A stretch of DNA of 64,000 nucleotides from Laburnicola sp. R22_1 (taxonomy: Eukaryota; Ascomycota; Dothideomycetes; Pleosporales; Didymosphaeriaceae). The DNA lies in the NCBI GenBank assembly GCA_014281115.1, contig JACONQ010000015.1, positions 1,240,001 to 1,304,000 on the forward strand. Direction: 5' to 3'. The position numbers were made by a program, and so were the translations under genes. A model generated the notes under the pieces. It worked only from the letters and a program-made list of their open reading frames with translations, was not told the origin of the DNA and made no database searches. Shown one piece after another: positions 30,688 to 42,200 of this stretch; the first letter of the stretch is position 1, and the number at the start of each line of letters is the position of its first letter.

Positions 30688-33600
30688 CTAAGCAGCAGCA
30701 GAGTCCGCCCTCACTTTCTCCGGGTATGCCCATTCATAAAAGTCGAACCTATTCCCCTTGGACTCCCCCTCGAAGTGCTCAATAAGCTTCTCGGGAGTCA
30801 TGACCTCGTCGATGTTCGTAATCGTTTCTTTCCAGTCTACCTGCTCTGGCTCAGTATGCACGACAAAGTACTGGCGATAGTTGCGCCGTTCCGTGACAAC
30901 CAGCCCAGAGTAGAGGTGCGCCATCTCTGTATTAGCTTCATACTGAGAATGAGCGAGCGCCTCGTAGAAGAAGATGGTGTCGTTGCGACGTGGGGAGATA
31001 ATGGGGAGGAAGTCCAAGCGACGGTCGTCGGCGGGATGATCGTCGGTGCCGTCAGGTAGGATATAGCCGCTGTCATTGAGAAGTATGTAGAGCTCCTCAC
31101 GGCTGATATAGGGGTCAGCATCAGCAGGCTTTCGGATCTTTAGATTGTAGACTCACCTAACATGATTCGGATCTCCTGCTTCAATCTCAGCCTCGTGCTG
31201 GAGACACATATCACCCATCCACTGCATCAGCTCCGGTCGTACAGCAAGTCGCCAGAGCAGTATTCCGTCATCGATGTACATCCCTGGCACGACATCGCTC
31301 TCTACTTGCCTGCATTTCTCAATCTTGGCGAAGAACAGTTCGACGATCTTCAAAGCGAGTTGCGGCTTATTCTCGAAGACATCATCTGTAATATATATCA
31401 CGCCGCCATGAGGAAAAATCGAGAAGCGGCTATACTGCCGGTCTTGTGGAGAGGTGGGATCCCACAGGTCACACTCCGCCCCTTCTTGGAAGCCGATCGA
31501 CCATAGCCGCACTTGTCCCCTCAGCACGTCTCCAAATCCCGGGAGCATCGAGTAGCCTTCGAAATCCGGGTGCACGATGATTACACCACTCCCCCCATCG
31601 AGAATCTGCCGCTTGAAGTCATCCCATGACTGATCGCTCCAGCCGTTGAAAACTTTGACGTGGTGCATCCACAGCCACCGTGTAAATATCTCGTGCTCCT
31701 CCATGTGCTCTTCCGAGTTAAAGAAAAGACAAGCCCTCCTATCTGCTACGACATCGGTCTTCTCGTCTCCGTTGCACCTGAACATCTCGTCAAAGTCAAG
31801 CTTACAAGCTGCTTCGATCGTGTTCTTCATTTCTATAGTAGACATGACCGTGATTGGAGGAGTATCAGTACGCGATGGTACTGGAGAGGGAGGCCTGTCG
31901 TATGTTAGCTGCGTAATTTCGGGAAGAATCTCCTCTCGTGCTCTAGATCGAGAGTCTGATTGCTTGGGGGACGGTTCCATTGGGATCGGTAATTGTCCTT
32001 CAAGCTCAGAGTGTGGTTCCGGGATATGTTCATCCATTGGGATTGGCACACCAGTTTCTTCAAACTGAACGCGGGCACTCCTCGGTTGCCACCCTGGTGG
32101 AGGTTTCCAAAACCTTGGTGGATCCGCAACGTAGCCAGTATCTCTATGTTGGAATGGACAGTCTGGTTTGGTACATGTACTCTCTTTCCAAAAAAAACAG
32201 GTCAACATACGTCGCGGTATTCCATGGTTTGCAAATGGTTGCGTATGAGTATATGCGTGTGGAGCAACTGCAGGTGCTGGAGGGCGAAGGTTCGTGGCAC
32301 CGGAAACCGGTCTTTCCAGGGTATCAATAGTTTCATAGGCACGTCCTTTAGTGTTTCCAAGCGTACCAGTGTTTCTGTGTGCGTAATTGCACTCGTCCTC
32401 ACTTCTCGTGCAGCCGTTCGGATCCCTTAACCAGTACCAACAAGTGACGTTGGGGTGATTGGCCCTCGTGGCAACCTTGGATCCCGTACCATGTTCTTCT
32501 TTATCCCCGGGACGTTCACTCTTGTCTATTTCGACCGGTTTGGATTTGTCCGGGTTTCCCAGCAATCCCGTGTTCTCATGGGCGAAATTACAGTCCTCCG
32601 CGCTTTTCTCGCAACCACTGTTCCCACGAAGCCAGAAAAAGCACGTTACAGGCCTTTCGGCATACTTAGGAGGGACTTTACCATCCCAAGAAGTAGCCTT
32701 GTACGGTTTGCCGGAGGGATCTTTCTCTCGATGAAGGAACCGACATTTCTCCGCTGCGCATAGGTCAAAATCAGGCTCGTACGCATTTGTGTCTGTAACT
32801 CACCTGTGAACGGGCATGTAGTATATTTCCAATCAAAACACATCAATGGAATCTTGCCAACTTCATATGGTTGCAAAGTATGCGTAGCTCTCAGTGTCTG
32901 AGTGATGTCCTCACGATCGACTTCCTGGACGCGGCGTCGACCCAACTCGCGACGGGCGTAAGGGTTGTCATTTGTTTTAGTACGAGGAGGTCTCTCTACA
33001 GGTTTGGGAAGACCGGATGGATTACCGTTGATGAAATCGAGGGCAGCGGGATCAGGGGTACCTTCAGCGCGAGAGCGCTTCTCTGCCAGACCACGAAAGT
33101 GCCAAGTAGTGAAATGTTTATCACTAGCCCACTGCTTTCTCGTCGGTTGCTTTGGCTCATTGAGAAGCTTAATGGGGGCTGGAAGCCCAGCCCCTGCCGC
33201 GCTTTTCTTGGGTTTGTTTGACTGTTCCACGGCTGTAGACGTGTTGCGTGCAGTTCCTCCTGCAGACGCTGCTGTCGTACTTGGCTTGTTAGTTGATGGG
33301 TCGGCCTTAGATGATGCTGCGTGAACAGTGCTGCCGGTACGGCGTGCAGTGTCTGCAGTAGACTTTTTTCCTATCTCGTTCCCACGCTTCGGCTGTGGTC
33401 GCACTGCCGTTTCCTCGTCATCCGCAGTCAGATCTACCACCGAGACGGATCTACGCTTCTCTTGCTGCAAAGGCGTGCGTTCGGAAGACTTGGGCAAAGA
33501 GGCAGCAGTTCTAGATTGCTTGAGCTTTGGCTGTGGGGAGGAACGTCGCGATTGCTTTTGTTTATCGGCTCCGCGTTCGCTTCGGATCGGCCTCGGCTTC

Positions 33601-34509
33601 GTTTTGGCTTCGTCCAAAGAGCCGGTGTCGTCCCCGGAAGGCTCTTCCCTGGGGGAGGTCTCTGCAATGGGCAGCGTGCGCTGCTTCTCTTTTTGTCCGC
33701 TCCGGAGTAGTCTCGCCTTGCCTTTGGCTTGTTTCAAAGAGCCGGTGTTGTCCTCGGAAGACTCTTGTTCTGAAGAAGTGTCTGCAATGCGCGTCTTACG
33801 CTGCTGCTTTTTTGGTTCGCTCCTGGGTTGTCTCACCTTGTGTTTAGCTTGTCCGAAAGAGTGGGAGTCGTCATCTGAATAAGCTTCATCCGAGGACGAC
33901 TGTACAATTGGGAGTTTACGGCGGCTCTTATCCTTTCCGGTGAAGGCAGAATCTGATTCTCTGATACCTTTGGCTTTGCTTCCAGTGTTGCTGGAGGTAG
34001 ACCGGCGTTCGTGCTTGGCTTTCTGGTCTGATGGAGCAACCCTCCTCGCCACTCCCTTTCTTTGCAACTTTCTCAATTCTGCCCTCTTTCGTTTCCGGAT
34101 TTCCTTGGCGCGTTCTGCTCTTTTTTGGGCTTCTTCGAACTTTCGGTAGTTAGTGTCGGCGAGCTTCTTGAATCCTCGTTCACCCAGTTCAGCGCGTTTA
34201 GCTTCCCATGCCGTGTACGCGGGGGACTCTCGCTCGCCGGTGATCTGCTCCAGAGGGACCCAGTCGGACCTATTAGGTCAGAGGGGTCGGCATAGCTGAA
34301 CACAGAGGGGTGACTTGCCTGTGGATTGGGTAATCTTTCCACTTGATCAAATATTGCTCCTCTCGGTGTCCATTCCGCACGACGACGTTTTCATCTATAA
34401 TCTCCTGGACGGCAAATTCGTGATCAGCCGAATGCGCGCTCGAAATGGTCGAAGCGACCGATTCCACGTCGGTATTATATGCCGCGGCTTCTCTTGAAGC
34501 TTCGTCCAT
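30688..34509 (-). CDS. Chromodomain protein with four CCCH zinc fingers
   Basis: About 1205 aa if exons are 34509-34319, 34269-32804, 32754-32706, 32653-31157 and 31102-30688. A chromodomain lies at about residues 30-85 (FAVQEIIDENVV...QYLIKWKDYP...SDWVPLEQI), the fold that reads methyl-lysine on histone tails. A Lys/Arg/Ser-rich disordered region with SSDEAYSDDDSHS-type acidic repeats follows. Four CCCH fingers come next: CFDWKYTTC..CRFLH, CFFWLRGNSGC..CNFAH, CWYWLRDPNGC..CNYAH and CFFWKESTC..CPFQH. The C-terminal ~400 residues form a conserved-looking globular region (FTRWLWMHHVKVF, GVIIVHPDFEGYSMLP) that I do not recognise. The first intron needs a GC donor (GCAAGT). The 52-nt intron at 32705-32654 is the least sure junction. 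A role in RNA-linked silencing is inference. Confidence 0.75.
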
Positions 34510-35023
34510 GCTGCGCGGCGGCACCAACGAGACGGCAATGAAGAACGACTGTGATTGGCCCGCGATTGCGAGACGTAAAAGCTCAGAGGGCGCATGCAGC
34601 GTCAGCCACCCGGCCGTCTCCGAAATTCGCGCCGAATTGGCCCAGTGAGGTCACGGGAGCCTGCGGGCTGGGGGTTGTTGTTTGCAGCTTTGTTTGCGAC
34701 TTTGCGTGAGACGGTTGTTGTCGTGTGGGCAGCCGTGAAGGGGAAGTCGCGCTAGTGGTCATTCACGTGACGCCACCCGCATGTACCGCCGCAGCTGCAT
34801 TGTGCTTGACGAGGCAACCAAATAGTGCCCCTCAACTCCGAGCCCGCTCACCATCCTACCACGACGGCTGCACCACCGCGCTCAGCACCCTGCACTGCAC
34901 CACCGCACCCCTCGCCATAGCACCGCGTCTCTGCTGCCGACCGTCCAGCCCGCTGCCCTCCGCAGACGCTCCCCCCACCGCTACTTGGACTGATCTGCGC
35001 ACCCGCCTGCGCCCACTGCAACC
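34510..35023. promoter_or_regulatory. Divergent promoter region, chromodomain gene / Rab11
   Basis: 514 bp between two outward-facing start codons. GC-rich with a CT/CA-rich leader before the Rab ATG. No specific binding site is claimed. Confidence 0.5.
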
Positions 35024-35896
35024 ATGGCGAACGACGAATATGATGTGAGCCCCCACCCCTCTTCGAGCGCACGCAAGCACACTGACGCCGCCTGCAGTTT
35101 CTCTTCAAGGGTACGTCCCCCCGCCACATGCCCGCGGGCCGCCGTGCTAACCCCCGCAGTCGTCCTCATCGGAGACTCAGGCGTTGGTAAATCCAACCTG
35201 CTGAGTCGATTCACCCGCAACGAGTTCAATCTCGACTCCAAGTCGACCATCGGCGTCGAGTTTGCCACGCGGTCCATTCAGGTGGACTCCAAGACCATCA
35301 AGGCGCAGATTTGGGATACTGCCGGCCAGGAACGATACCGCGCCATCACATCAGCCTACTACCGCGGCGCCGTCGGCGCGCTCCTGGTCTACGACATCAG
35401 CAAGCACCAGACATACGAGAACGTAACCCGATGGCTGAAGGAGCTACGCGACCACGCTGACTCTAACATCGTCATTATGCTGGTCGGTAACAAGAGCGAT
35501 TTGAGACACCTACGGGCTGTGCCTACCGAGGAGGCTAAGCAGTTTGCGAGTGCGTACAAGACCTCTGCATTATTCTAAAGCGCTGCAGAAGGGATGCTGA
35601 CGCTCTTTTTCTAGGCGACAACAACCTCTCCTTCATCGAAACGTCCGCCTTGGACGCCAGCAACGTTGAGCTGGCCTTCCAGAACATTCTCACAGGTATG
35701 TCGTAACCGCCCGCATCTCATTATTCCCGCTATATCAAGGGAAAACGATCTGACAAGGGCTATAGAGATCTACCGCATCGTTTCCAGCAAGGCCCTTGAC
35801 CAAGGAGAGGGCGGCCAGAACGCGCTTCCGGGCGACCGCAAACCCCTCGAGATGAGCAAGTCTGTAGACACAGAAGTGAAGAAGGGATGTTGCTAG
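35024..35896 (+). CDS. YPT31: Rab11/Ypt31 family small GTPase
   Basis: 211 aa from five exons: 35024-35044, 35098-35110, 35160-35549, 35615-35695 and 35766-35896. Ypt31/Rab11 drives traffic from the trans-Golgi and recycling endosome. The G boxes are all present: GDSGVGKSN (P-loop), the [10 protein letters not shown] switch I, WDTAGQE (switch II), GNKSDL and ETSAL. The protein ends KKGCC, a double-cysteine geranylgeranylation site. [22 protein letters not shown] is the Rab11-type effector region. The second exon is only 13 nt, encoding the FLFK lead into the first strand, and is needed to give the normal start of the fold. Confidence 0.94.
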
Positions 35897-36828
35897 GCCC
35901 CACGTATTCGATTGTCCTACACTCACCATGCCCGCCTCGATATTTGCGAATTTGAGGTGCCGGCAATGGATCACCCACGCCGATGCTCATGTGTCATACG
36001 AACAAGGTCTATCGGCGTCTCGGTGAAAGTCTAGGGGAACATATTCGGGATGTTTGCTCTTATCTTCATCAACGTCTGCTCCCATGTGCAAATGGTTACG
36101 TGGTTTCTAGGTCCCTGTTTCTTCCTTTCCTTGCGTTGCATGCGTGTGGGGGGTCATCTTCTATCTTTGACGACAGTAATGCTTCAGCTGTTGCTGTATG
36201 ATCAACTACAATGGACAGCTTACAATCTCACTATATAATGTTCTGCAACCTTTCTAGGCAGTGTCTATACTTAATTCCATTGAGCTTTGATAAACGTCTA
36301 TCACTACTCGGTTCCCTTTCCAAAGCTGTCAACTGCAGCGTTGAAAGTGATCAAGGTGCAGCAGTCGCTCATCACAGTAATACAGTCCATTCTATGGCAC
36401 CCTTCGTAATTTGTAGACTTTGGGTAAACACAACCACGGGCTGACCTAGCCCAGGTGTTCTTCTTTGTCTTGCGACTAAACCATCGCTTTGGATTACATG
36501 TTGTAACTTATCTCACATTCTATTAGTTCGCCCGATGCATATTCGATAATAAGACACCGATTAATTCCTTTATCACCATAGATAACGCACGCGACTCACC
36601 ATGCCTGTATGATGCACGCGGCGTTTCGGCGCGCTATCGTCGATAAGGCAGCTAGCGGCGTGGGAGGCTTCCAAGGTTGTCTTGAAGACCGAAGATGCCT
36701 GTTCCTTTATCGCTACAGCTGGTGCGCGCTTATATGGACTTCATCCGCTGCTGCCGTTGTGTGCAACCTTGTTCCGACAGGCGCCTTTTATCGTTGCATT
36801 TTTTTTAAAGAGAAGGGATTACGGCAAG
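35897..36828. other. Intergenic spacer before permease
   Basis: About 930 bp holding the Rab11 3' UTR and the permease promoter. No recognisable gene; long open frames here lack family motifs. Confidence 0.45.
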
Positions 36829-38745
36829 ATGAAGCGCAGCTCGTCTATCACGAATGGGCCCGGGCCGGTGGATGCCGGCGCAAATGCGCAGCTTGCGAAG
36901 ATGGGGTATACGAGCGAGTTACCGAGGAATCTTTCTATGATGAGCGTCTTGGGATTGTGAGTTTGACAGCCTTTCATCTTGTTACTGTACTAGGAAGGAA
37001 GTCAGGAACAAATCAGGGCCTAGTTGATCCCAGGATACGTACTACACACAAAGCCTGTTCACGAACTTTTGGCGTCTAGCTGTATGGAAGACATTGTATG
37101 GGCGGGGTTAACATGCAAGCAGATCCTTTGCCATCATGGCTGTCCCCTTCGGTCTTTCCACCACACTATACATCACTTTGACCGATGGACAGTCCGTAAC
37201 AGTTCTGTGGGGTTGGGTGCTTGTTTCTCTCATCTCGCTCTCTATCGCCTCTTCCCTTGCGGAAATCTGCGCCGTATATCCTACGGCTGGCGGCGTGTAT
37301 TATTGGTCTGCTATGCTTTCCACTCGCAAATATGCGCCCGTAGCCAGCTGGGTCACCGGATGGCTCACGCTTGTCGGGAACTGGACCGTGACTCTGAGTA
37401 TCAACTTCTCCGGTGGCCAGCTTATTTTGAGCGCCATTAGTCTGTGGAACGAGGACTTTGTGCCAAACGAGTGGCAGACTATATTGATGTTTTGGGCGGT
37501 TATGTTGGTCTGTATGCTGGTCAATATCTTCGGGGCCAAATATTTGGATTTGATCAACAAGATCTGCATTTACTGGACGGCCGCCAGTGTTCTTATTATT
37601 TTTGTAACACTTCTCAGTATGGCCGACCAGCGACGAAGTGGTGCCTTTGTTTTCGGACACTACGATGCTTCAGCATCTGGATGGTGAGTCGAAAGCCCTT
37701 TCTCTCCACACCAACAATTCGTACTAATACGTATAGGCCATCCGGATGGGCCTTCTTCGTGGGCCTCCTTCAAGCTGCATACACCCTCACCGGTTACGGA
37801 ATGGTAAGCAACCTTGGGGGATTTCTATGCTAAGATAGTTGCTGATTGTACACCAAACCTCAGGTAGCTGCTATGTGCGAAGAAGTGCAAAACCCGGAGC
37901 GTGAAGTCCCCAGAGCCATCGTGCTCTCTGTTGCTGCCGCAGGCGTAACAGGCGTGATCTACTTGATTGCTCTTCTCTTTGTCCTCCCGGATGTGCAGAT
38001 GCTGCTCGACGTAGCCAACGGACAGCCAATTGGCCTGCTCTTTAAGACCGTAACCGGCTCCGCGGCCGGCGGCTTTGGTCTCTTGTTCTTGATCCTGGGC
38101 ATTTTGTTCTTTGCGGGAACAGGTGCGTTGACAGCGGCATCGAGATGCACGTATGCTTTCGCCCGTGACGGCGCCATCCCAGGCTCGAGGCTTTGGAAAC
38201 AAGTGGACAAGCGATTTGATATTCCCTTGTGGGCACTCGTCTTGTCCACACTTGTCGACTGCCTCCTCGGCCTGATCTACTTCGGCAGCTCCGCCGCCTT
38301 CAATTCCTTCACGGGCGTCGCCACCATCTGCCTCTCCACATCGTACGGCATGCCCATCCTAATTTCCGTACTACGAAAACGCCGTGCCGTCAAGAACTCG
38401 TCTTTCAGCCTGGGTCGCTTTGGCTACGCGATCAACATCGCCATGCTCTTCTGGATCTGCCTTGCGGTCGTCTTGTTCTGTATGCCGGTGAGTCTTCCTG
38501 TGGAGGCGGCATCCATGAATTATGCGAGTGTTGTATTTGCGGGATTTGCGAGTATCAGTATTATTTGGTACTTTATTAGGGGGAGGAAGGATTTCACAGG
38601 GCCGCCAGTTCCGCAGGATGTTGTGCCTGGGGAGCAATTTGGGGTTGTGGGTGTGGAGAGGACGGCGGATGTCGAGGGGAAGGCGCCGGAGGGGGAAACG
38701 GACAGTGCGGATCGAGTCACGAAGCTCGAAGCAGAGAAGCTGTAG
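36829..38745 (+). CDS. APC-superfamily amino-acid/choline/GABA-type permease
   Basis: 545 aa from exons 36829-36956, 37123-37683, 37737-37803 and 37864-38745. Twelve hydrophobic segments are expected and most are visible. The N-terminal cytosolic stretch MGYTSELPRNLSMMSVLGLSFAIM and the TM1-TM3 pattern (VSLISLSIASSLAEICAVYPTAGGVYYW) are those of the fungal amino-acid/choline transporter group (Uga4, Hnm1 and relatives). Also seen are CEEVQNPEREVPRAIV after TM6 and FAGTGALTAASRCTYAFARDGAIPGS after TM8. The substrate cannot be told from sequence; GABA, choline or an amino acid are all possible. The C-terminus is acidic and cytosolic. Confidence 0.88.
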
Positions 38746-39216
38746 CGTTGTATATAGAAGTTTGGCGCGTTTGAGTCGGCATGTCTCTCGCTGAGGACAA
38801 TCTGGCTGCGGTGTCCTGCGGGGATGCTTAAGTAGCTCAAATTTCGCGTTGTGCGTCTACCTGTTCGTCTTCGCTCTTTTCGTCTTGGGAGTTGGCTACT
38901 TGATCGACGGCTTTATGGATTCACTACGTGTGTGGTCGTGCCAGCCCTGGAGGCTGTCAGGCACAAGTCGCGACCCACTGTCGGTGGCGGTGTTATGCTG
39001 CACTAGCCACCGCTAAGGGAGATCCCGCAACCACTTTACTACGCGACTTCCTTACCTTCACGCGCCTCGACGAACGCGTGAGACGAAGCGTCGACCATGG
39101 CGCCGAGGTGGAAGTAAGTCTTCACTCTTCTCTTACCTTTGACCAATGCACACATCTGGCGCGCCCAACGCGTCCATAAATCCTCCGGTCTGCGCTGCGC
39201 CCAACCACTGCTAACC
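38746..39216. other. Intergenic spacer
   Basis: 470 bp between permease stop and the WD40-fusion ATG. An ATG at 39098 with a GTAAGT donor 17 bases on (39115) could add a short upstream coding exon or leader intron to the next gene; this is not settled. Confidence 0.4.
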
Positions 39217-42200
39217 ATGGCCAGCACCCACGCCGCGGGGTCGATTGACCTCACGTCGGACCCGGACGACGAGCCTGGCCCGCTGGATGCTCTGTTCTCG
39301 CCGCAAAAACCTCGACCGAAGAAGATGCCGGTGCCCTTGCCAGCCAACGCACGACACCTACACCCGTCCTCCACGGCGCAACGCCAGCATACCATGGTCC
39401 CTTTGCCCGGCTCTCAGTACTCCAGTGGTTCATCGTCGAACACACCCTTGCCGAATTCGATAACCAAGATATCTCCATACGCGAGTCCATACAACATGGC
39501 CACCATCTCCAATGCGACAGCAACGAACGGCACGCCAAACGGCACGAGCTACGTACCTGTCTGCACGGCTGCACAGAACAGGAGCGCAAACGGATTTGCA
39601 AACCCGCAGCCCGAAAAGAGGAGGAAGGTATCGATTCCAGCGGACTCTAGACCAGTTTCAGCATCGTCGGAGAACGAGAAGCATGCACCCGCCAAGCCTG
39701 CGAAGACAAAATTTTATGGTGTTCAAGTCGGGCATGTTCCCGGTGTGTACACAGACTGGAAGGCAGTTTTGGCGCAGATTACAGGCTGCAAAGGCTCTAC
39801 GCAAATGGCCTTCAGCACGAGAGAGGAAGCGCAGGCTTTCGTAGACGGAAGGCAAAAACTATTCCCGCGCAGCCTTGCTCCCTTACCGGTCATGCCTGAA
39901 AATGCGAGGCCCATACCTGCGACACCGTCGATTCCAAACCTCGTCCCGGACCGAGCGCCTGCCATCCCACACTCCAGTGCTTCGTCGAGCTCAATGCCCG
40001 CCGCGAGGCTACATGCGAACAAGATGCCTTCGGTGCAGTCTTTGAACGTGGCTTTGAAGATCAATGACACCGGCACTCTTTTTGCAGAGGAAGAACCCGT
40101 CTCACAACCCTGTCGGGAACTGCACCTGGGAAGGATTTCAGATGCGACGCAGGATTCTGAGTCGAATAATTTTGCGTCCAGGGGGTTGGCGATCGCACAA
40201 ACTTCCGCTACCGAAATGGTAGTGGATCAGGAAGTGCCATTCGGAAAATCTGCGGTTTCTAGATCACCGCTCGGAGAACGCACCGCTTCTACGGGGAGTC
40301 CTATACACTTTCAACCCCATGGAGGGCAAAGGAACTTGCCTACAACTGGAAATCAGCCAAAACCCACTCTGAAGAATAGTACGTATGATACAACGCTGTC
40401 GAAACAATCGCCAAGAGGGGCTGTGGCTTCTGTTGAGAATTCTATCCTGGGCGACTGGTCGAATGCGCGGGAGACAGCCTCTTCATCCGACCGAACAAAC
40501 GGATACCCAAAAAAGCCCGCACCGACAAATGTACAAAGCCCTTATATCCCGAGACAGGACGACCGCGACAGTGTGATCTCAGATGCAGGAACGTACGACG
40601 CAAATAAGCCCCCGCCTGTCGTCAATCCTACGAGCAACCTACCCGCCCCATATAATGTCCCAGCAACTGTTGGTCCGTCATCCCAACCCAAAAAACATAC
40701 CGGGGGATTTTCTGACGGAGAAAGGGACTTGTTGATCTTTTTGAAAGAAGTCAAGAGATTTACATGGAGTGAAATCACAGCAACGTTCACAACGCACTAT
40801 CCAGGACGTTCTTATGGCACACTCCAGACCCACTATTCACAAAAATTGAACAGGCGTGACAGGTCGAAAGATCCTCCCACCCTTAACCTTCCTCCGTGCT
40901 TCGCTTCAGAGGCGCGGGTTGACTGGGTTGCCGCCCAGGCAGAGCATGCAGGCCCAGTTTATAATCAGCGGAATAAGCGCGAGACTATGAACCTGGGAGA
41001 GCAACCTCCAGTTAGACCCCGTCGAAGTGTGCCATCAACTAGGCCTGCCGCTGGCGTATTACCCAAGGAGTTTTCTCCTGGGACCGAATTCTCCTCGCAA
41101 CGCAAGCGCCCTCGACGAGCAGTACCGGAGAAGAATTATACATGGCCAAAGAGGTACGCGCCAACTACTGAAGGTGCAGTCGACGATGGTGAATACGACA
41201 TGCAAAGCCCTACAGATGACGTGCACGCTAAGTCAGAGTCACCCGAAGAGCTCGCGCCAGCACCAGACAAGGCGATTGCTGTGGATAATGAACCTATCTT
41301 AGCCGATTTTGATCAAGAAGACGCTATCCTTGCGATCGCTGCACACAACAAGAAGCCCATCTCAAGGACGCAAAGTCTACCATATCTTACTCTGGATCAG
41401 CGTACATCACTTCAGAACGTTCCCACAGATTGGGAGTGGGATCAGCTATGCAGCCGCGATTGGCAAGGCACTCTTATACATGTCGACTTCAGCTCAACAG
41501 AACTTGATCTCGTGGAGAGGGTCATCACGCGAATACTCAACCCTCTGCATGTGTCGCGGTCACGCAGCCAACGAAACCGTATACGGAAGTTGCTGAGTGG
41601 GATTACAGAGCCAGACCTGCTACGCATAGCGAGCGAGCTTCGTTCCAAGATTCATGCGAGAGGGCGTAGAAGCATCGATGCGTTTCTCCGGGATGCTCAG
41701 GACGGAAAAATCCGATCCGCTGCCCCTCGAGTGACTAGGCTAGGGGCCTCAAGACCAAACAGAACATATAGCACCGAAGCGAAATTCTCTGCCTCGTCCA
41801 TGGTGCGACAACGCGAATTAGGCACGCAATCGCATCGAGGATGGAGTGCAGCATCGAGACCTCTGACCTATCAAACGAAGAACAAAGTTCAAGACTCTCT
41901 CGGTCCTGCTTGTTCTTACACGGGCGCCTCGAGCGATGTCCATGCCATAGCTTGGTCTGTGGACGGACAGTGCTTTGCTGCTGGTGCAATTTGCGTCGAC
42001 GACCCGCACTCAATGCAGTACAACAGACCCAACAATCTATTGTACGGAGATGTTTCATACAACACCATAAACGAGCTTGGACAACATTACATTGTTCGAC
42101 CAAAACCCGAGTCCGGCCCCAACTCCACGCATGCAATGTATGCCTCCCAAGATCCGAAGCTCTTCAAGACCGTCTCCTCGGTGGCTTTCTCGCCGAACGG

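Noticed and set aside
33321..33882. Cys/Ser/Phe-rich + frames within the chromodomain gene
   Set aside because: Complement of Lys/Ser-rich coding repeats; could mimic a secreted Cys-rich protein but has no signal peptide or independent support.
36609..37079. 156-codon frame overlapping the start of the permease gene
   Set aside because: It crosses the first exon and intron of the permease in another frame and lacks any family feature.
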